Of a DNA stretch of 64,000 nucleotides, positions 60,679-64,000 are shown piece by piece (position 1 is the stretch's first letter; each line of letters starts with the position of its first letter). Origin of the DNA: CAVRXQ01 sp963725215 (GTDB taxonomy: Bacteria; Actinomycetota; Acidimicrobiia; Acidimicrobiales; Bog-793); assembly GCA_963725215.1 (NCBI GenBank), contig CAVRXQ010000007.1, positions 372,001 to 436,000 on the forward strand, written 5' to 3'. The notes under the pieces are model-generated. The model did not search any database. It had not been told where the DNA came from and was given only the letters and a program-made list of their open reading frames with translations. Made by a program: the position numbers and the translations under genes.

Positions 60679-62810
60679 CACCGAAGGCGCGAGGTGACCG
60701 ACCCGACGTCGAGGAACTCGCGCGCGTCCACGCCGAGGACGTCACCGATCCCGCTACCCGCGCGGCGGAACTCGGGCGCCTGATCCGATACCACCGCGAG
60801 CGGTACTTCCAAGACGACGCGCCTGAGATCGCGGACGCGGAGTATGACGCGCTTGTCGTGGAGCTCCTGAAGATCGAAGAGGCGCACCCTGAGCTGCGAG
60901 AGGGTTCGCCACTCCAAGAAGTCGGCGCTGCGCCATCGGAACTGTTCGCGCCCGTGCGGCATCGCGTGCCGATGATGAGCATCGACAACGTCTTCTCGCT
61001 CGAGGAGCTGAGGCGCTGGGGAGAGCGCGTGGAGCGCTTGCTCAACGCGGCCGGGGTGTCAACGCGATCGGGAGAAGTGGAGGTGGTGTGCGAGCCCAAG
61101 ATCGACGGGCTCGCGATCTCTCTCAGGTACGAGCGCGGCGTCCTCGTGCAGGCGGCAACACGCGGAGACGGATTGATCGGGGAGGACGTCACGGCGAACG
61201 TCCGCACGATCAAGGTGATCCCGCACCGACTCGCTCTGAGAGGCGGCGACGTCCCGCAAGTCTTCGAAGTCCGCGGCGAGGTGTACATCCCGGTCTCGGC
61301 CTTCGAGGAGCTGAATCGGCGTCAGGTCGAAGCAGGGCTGCGCCCGTTCGCCAACCCGCGCAACAGCGCGGCCGGTTCGCTGCGACAGAAAGATCCCTCC
61401 ATCACGGCGTCGCGACCGCTTTCGTTCTGGGCCTACCAGGTGGGAGAGGTCGACGGGGGCGCGTCCGGCCCGCAGGGCTCCGAGCTTTCGACGCACTCTG
61501 CGGCGCTCGATCTAGTGCGACGCGCCGGACTCCCCGTGAATGGTGAGAATCGCGTCGTCGAGGCGCTGCAGGACGTCTACGAGTTCGCGAACCACTGGAA
61601 AGAGCACCGCCATGACCTCGATTACGAGATCGACGGAACCGTGGCGAAGGTGAACAGCCTCGAGTTGCAACGCGCGCTCGGCTCGACGAGCCACGCCCCG
61701 CGATGGGTCGTCGCGTTCAAGTTCCCGCCAGAAGAACGCACCACGCTTCTCGAAGACATCTCGGTTTCCGTCGGACGGACCGGTCGCGCGACGCCCTACG
61801 CGAAGCTCACGCCGGTCGTCGTCTCAGGGTCGACAGTCACCTACGCGACCTTGCACAACGAGGATCAGGTCCGCCTGAAAGACGTCCGACCCGGAGACAC
61901 CGTTGTCGTCCGCAAAGCCGGCGACGTGATCCCAGAGATCGTCGGACCCGTGCCTTCGTTGCGCCCCAAGTCGTCCCGGCCGTGGAAATTCCCCAGACGC
62001 TGCCCGAGTTGCAACGAGCCCCTCGTGCGCCTCGAAGGGGAGGCGGACACTTACTGCGTGAACGCTGAGTGTCCGGCCCAGCGCGTCGAGCGGATCAAGC
62101 ACTTCGCCTCGCGGGGCGCGATGGACATCGAAGGTCTCGGAGAAAAGCGCGTGATCCAGCTCGTCGACGAACAGCTGTTGCACGACGTCGCGGACGTCTA
62201 CTCCCTCGAGGCGGGCCGGCTCGCGCAGCTCGAAGGATTCGCCGACCTGTCGGCGAAGAACCTCATCGACGCGATCGAGTCGTCGAAGACGCGGGGGCTG
62301 CAGCGCGTGCTCGTCGGGCTGTCGATCCGTCACGTCGGCGGAACGGTCGCCCAGGCGCTCTCGCGGGCGTTCCCCGACATCGACCAGATAGAAAAGGCGA
62401 ACGTGCCGGAGCTCGCGGCCGTTGACGGGGTCGGCGAGGTGATCGCGGAGAGCGTGAACGCCTTCTTTCGAATCGACACCAACCTCGCGGTGATCGAGAA
62501 GCTGCGCCGCGCGGGCGTCGACTTATCCTCCGACTCGTACGGCCAAGGTGGCGCGCCCGACGCAAACCGTGTGCTTTTGGGCAAGTCAATCGTCGTTACC
62601 GGAACGCTCACCGGGTTCACCCGAGAGGAGGCAGAGGCCGCGATCACGGACCGCGGCGGCAAGTCCCCTGGATCGGTGTCGAAGCGCACGTTCGCCGTCG
62701 TCGTGGGCTCAGAGCCCGGCGTGGCGAAGAGGTCGAAGGCCGAAGAACTCGGGATCCCGGTGCTGGATGAGCAACGATTCGTTCGTCTGTTGGAGACCGG
62801 CGAGCTGTAG
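60675..62810 (+). CDS. ligA: NAD-dependent DNA ligase LigA
   Basis: The 711-residue ligase seals nicks in replication and repair. The adenylated lysine is Lys142 in CEPKIDGLA. Domain order is Ia, adenylation, OB fold, zinc finger (CPSC and CVNAECPAQR), helix-hairpin-helix repeats (GAMDIEGLGEKR and later) and a C-terminal BRCT domain (GKSIVVTGTLTGFTREEAE). ATG 60675 overlaps the mnmA stop. Gene order desulfurase-mnmA-ligA is common in actinobacteria. Confidence 0.97.
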   Translation: MTPKARGDRPDVEELARVHAEDVTDPATRAAELGRLIRYHRERYFQDDAPEIADAEYDALVVELLKIEEAHPELREGSPLQEVGAAPSELFAPVRHRVPMMSIDNVFSLEELRRWGERVERLLNAAGVSTRSGEVEVVCEPKIDGLAISLRYERGVLVQAATRGDGLIGEDVTANVRTIKVIPHRLALRGGDVPQVFEVRGEVYIPVSAFEELNRRQVEAGLRPFANPRNSAAGSLRQKDPSITASRPLSFWAYQVGEVDGGASGPQGSELSTHSAALDLVRRAGLPVNGENRVVEALQDVYEFANHWKEHRHDLDYEIDGTVAKVNSLELQRALGSTSHAPRWVVAFKFPPEERTTLLEDISVSVGRTGRATPYAKLTPVVVSGSTVTYATLHNEDQVRLKDVRPGDTVVVRKAGDVIPEIVGPVPSLRPKSSRPWKFPRRCPSCNEPLVRLEGEADTYCVNAECPAQRVERIKHFASRGAMDIEGLGEKRVIQLVDEQLLHDVADVYSLEAGRLAQLEGFADLSAKNLIDAIESSKTRGLQRVLVGLSIRHVGGTVAQALSRAFPDIDQIEKANVPELAAVDGVGEVIAESVNAFFRIDTNLAVIEKLRRAGVDLSSDSYGQGGAPDANRVLLGKSIVVTGTLTGFTREEAEAAITDRGGKSPGSVSKRTFAVVVGSEPGVAKRSKAEELGIPVLDEQRFVRLLETGEL

Positions 62811-62915
62811 TCGACGACGTCTGATCGAAGACCGAACGTGGCCGCACGAATCCGCCCTAGTGCCCGGAAAGACATCGCCTTTTGTCTTACCCGAGACTCG
62901 ACTCGCCTCCCAAGA

Positions 62916-62927
62916 ACACCGCGGTGT
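62916..62927. repeat. 12-base palindrome at the ligA/SCP2 convergent junction
   Basis: ACACCGCGGTGT is a perfect palindrome touching the stop codon of the SCP2-domain gene. A weak AAGACA/TGTCTT hairpin lies at 62869-62888. Either could help end transcription from the two converging genes. Confidence 0.3.
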
Positions 62928-63334
62928 CACGCGGTGATCGAGCGGATCTCGTTCGCGAGGTCGGCCTGAGATGCCGACGGGGGTTGTTGTTGGAATGAGA
63001 GCAGCTTCGTGACGTCGCCCTCCACACGGACGAGCCCCATCATGAACCCTTCGACTCCAGATTGCGCGTTGCCATCCACGAAGACCGATTTGGCTAGGTC
63101 ATAGGGAAGCGTGACGGTGAGGTCTGGATCGCCGATGTGGCCCACCTCGACCTCGGCCACGCCCGCGGACGTGTCGACGTGGGCGTCGAAACTTTCGTTG
63201 GAAAAGGGGACGTTTTCGACGACGAGGTTCATCTTCAGCGCGACCGCGGGCGAATCGGCAACGGACTGGTAGCGCGTGTAGATCGCACGGGCCGCGTCCA
63301 CCCACTCCGCGCTCAGAAAGTCGTGCTTCACCAT
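62927..63334 (-). CDS. SCP2 sterol-binding domain protein
   Basis: The 135-residue protein is a single SCP2/alkyl-lipid-binding domain. Family features are the FLSAEWVDAARAIYTRY first helix, LKMNLVVENVPF, and DPDLTVTLPYDLAKSVFVDGNAQSG, read as two strands. It would bind a hydrophobic ligand such as an acyl-CoA or lipid. ATG 63334 has a strong AGGAGG ten bases upstream, which rules out the longer frame starting at 63445. It diverges from the esterase gene. Confidence 0.85.
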   Translation of the reverse strand: MVKHDFLSAEWVDAARAIYTRYQSVADSPAVALKMNLVVENVPFSNESFDAHVDTSAGVAEVEVGHIGDPDLTVTLPYDLAKSVFVDGNAQSGVEGFMMGLVRVEGDVTKLLSFQQQPPSASQADLANEIRSITA

Positions 63335-63447
63335 CGCGTCGATTCCTCCTGTTGGACCCCGTGGACGGCCCCGGCGACAGTACCCGTCGTCCACTGACAC
63401 ATCGAGCGACAAGTAGGGGCGACTCTTTCCGTCTATACGATTCACCG

Positions 63448-64000
63448 GTGACCGCTTTGGGCTTCGATGCGAGCGAACCGTTCGCGGCGGACAACGGCGC
63501 GAACGGCGTGCTCGTGCTTCACGGGTATACCGGGACGCCCCGGTCGCTGCGCCCGCTCGCGAACGCGTTCAGCAGATCAGGGTTCTCCGTCGAGCTCCCC
63601 CTGTTGCCGGGGCACGGGACGAACGTCGAGGATCTCTTCGATCGTCGGTATGCCGACTGGATCGAGGTGGCGGAAGTGGCGTTCGCTCGGCTCTTGGCGC
63701 GAGGCGGACCCGTTGTCGTATGCGGGCTCTCGATGGGCGGGACGCTTGCGCTCGACCTTGCCCTCCACCACAGAGAGATTGCGGGCCTTGTCCTCATCAA
63801 CCCGGCGGTCGCCCCTCCGGCCCCGAGTCTCTATTCCCTGTTGCAGTCCGCATTGGACGCCGGCACGGTGTCGATCCCCTCGATCGGTTCGGACATTGCG
63901 AAGCCCGGTGAGTCCGGGGGAGGCTACGGGGAGACGCCGATCGCGGCGATGATGTCGATCTTCGAGGCAACCGAAAGGATCGCGCCCCGCCTTTGCGACA
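63448..64000 (+). CDS. carboxylesterase/alpha-beta hydrolase, 3' end outside window
   Basis: The first 184 codons are present from GTG 63448. The oxyanion region is LVLHGYTGTPRSLRPLA and the nucleophile Ser95 is in VCGLSMGGTLALDL. ELPLLPGHG is also typical of Est30-type carboxylesterases. The Asp and His of the triad should lie beyond the window. It would hydrolyse short-chain or monoacylglycerol esters in the cytosol. It diverges from the SCP2 gene with 113 bases between. Confidence 0.88.
   Translation, partial: MTALGFDASEPFAADNGANGVLVLHGYTGTPRSLRPLANAFSRSGFSVELPLLPGHGTNVEDLFDRRYADWIEVAEVAFARLLARGGPVVVCGLSMGGTLALDLALHHREIAGLVLINPAVAPPAPSLYSLLQSALDAGTVSIPSIGSDIAKPGESGGGYGETPIAAMMSIFEATERIAPRLCD

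Overview
The window is high-GC DNA with an actinobacterial gene order. argS-lysA-rho-rpmE-prfA-prmC-tsaC-rpiB-glyA-wecA-atp(I,B,E,F,F',H,A,G,D,C)-...-murA follows the plan of Mycobacterium and relatives, but with rpiB and glyA inserted and hom/thrC/thrB missing between lysA and rho. HemQ-type coproheme decarboxylase, TreS/maltokinase, DUF3263 and separate b, b' and delta ATP synthase genes fit a deep-branching actinobacterium such as a member of the Acidimicrobiia. That placement is inferred from layout only.

1-10.8 kb is mixed metabolic and accessory DNA: an MFS tail, a DUF998 membrane protein, citrate synthase, a DHA2 drug exporter, a small Cys protein, a PAC2 protein, a GNAT enzyme, an exported L,D-transpeptidase and the hemQ-larE pair. 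It also holds three damaged loci: a GH16 tail, a VOC gene with two frameshifts and a MerR/GyrI gene with one.

10.9-20.8 kb holds groEL with a perfect CIRCE operator, divergent otsA, otsB coupled to a DUF3263 gene through an apparent CTG start, ccdA, aconitase, and a marR/yceI divergent pair.

20.9-29.8 kb is a potassium-uptake locus. KdpD is divided into two divergently transcribed genes: a sensor/USP module on the minus strand and a membrane/kinase module on the plus strand. kdpE and a coupled small-ORF-kdpF-kdpA-kdpB-kdpC operon follow. Three in-phase TTCACA hexamers precede the operon.

29.9-49.3 kb is the housekeeping block: tRNA-Arg, argS, lysA, rho, translation genes, glyA, a lipid-linked sugar transferase and the whole F-type ATP synthase operon. 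In the operon the b' gene carries a frameshift and the delta gene is duplicated internally.

49.3-64 kb carries a 2'-5' RNA ligase/GNAT fusion coupled to atpC, glpX, a MurA with Asp at the fosfomycin-target Cys, treS plus a maltokinase with a degenerate metal motif, galT, a DUF2269-like protein, an exported alpha/beta hydrolase, a cysteine desulfurase, mnmA, ligA, an SCP2 protein and a carboxylesterase cut by the window end.

No CRISPR array, insertion sequence, prophage, rRNA or wholly new system was seen. The most informative oddities are the split divergent KdpD, the b'/double-delta arrangement, the degenerate maltokinase motif and several frameshifts in conserved genes. Some of those frameshifts may be sequence errors.
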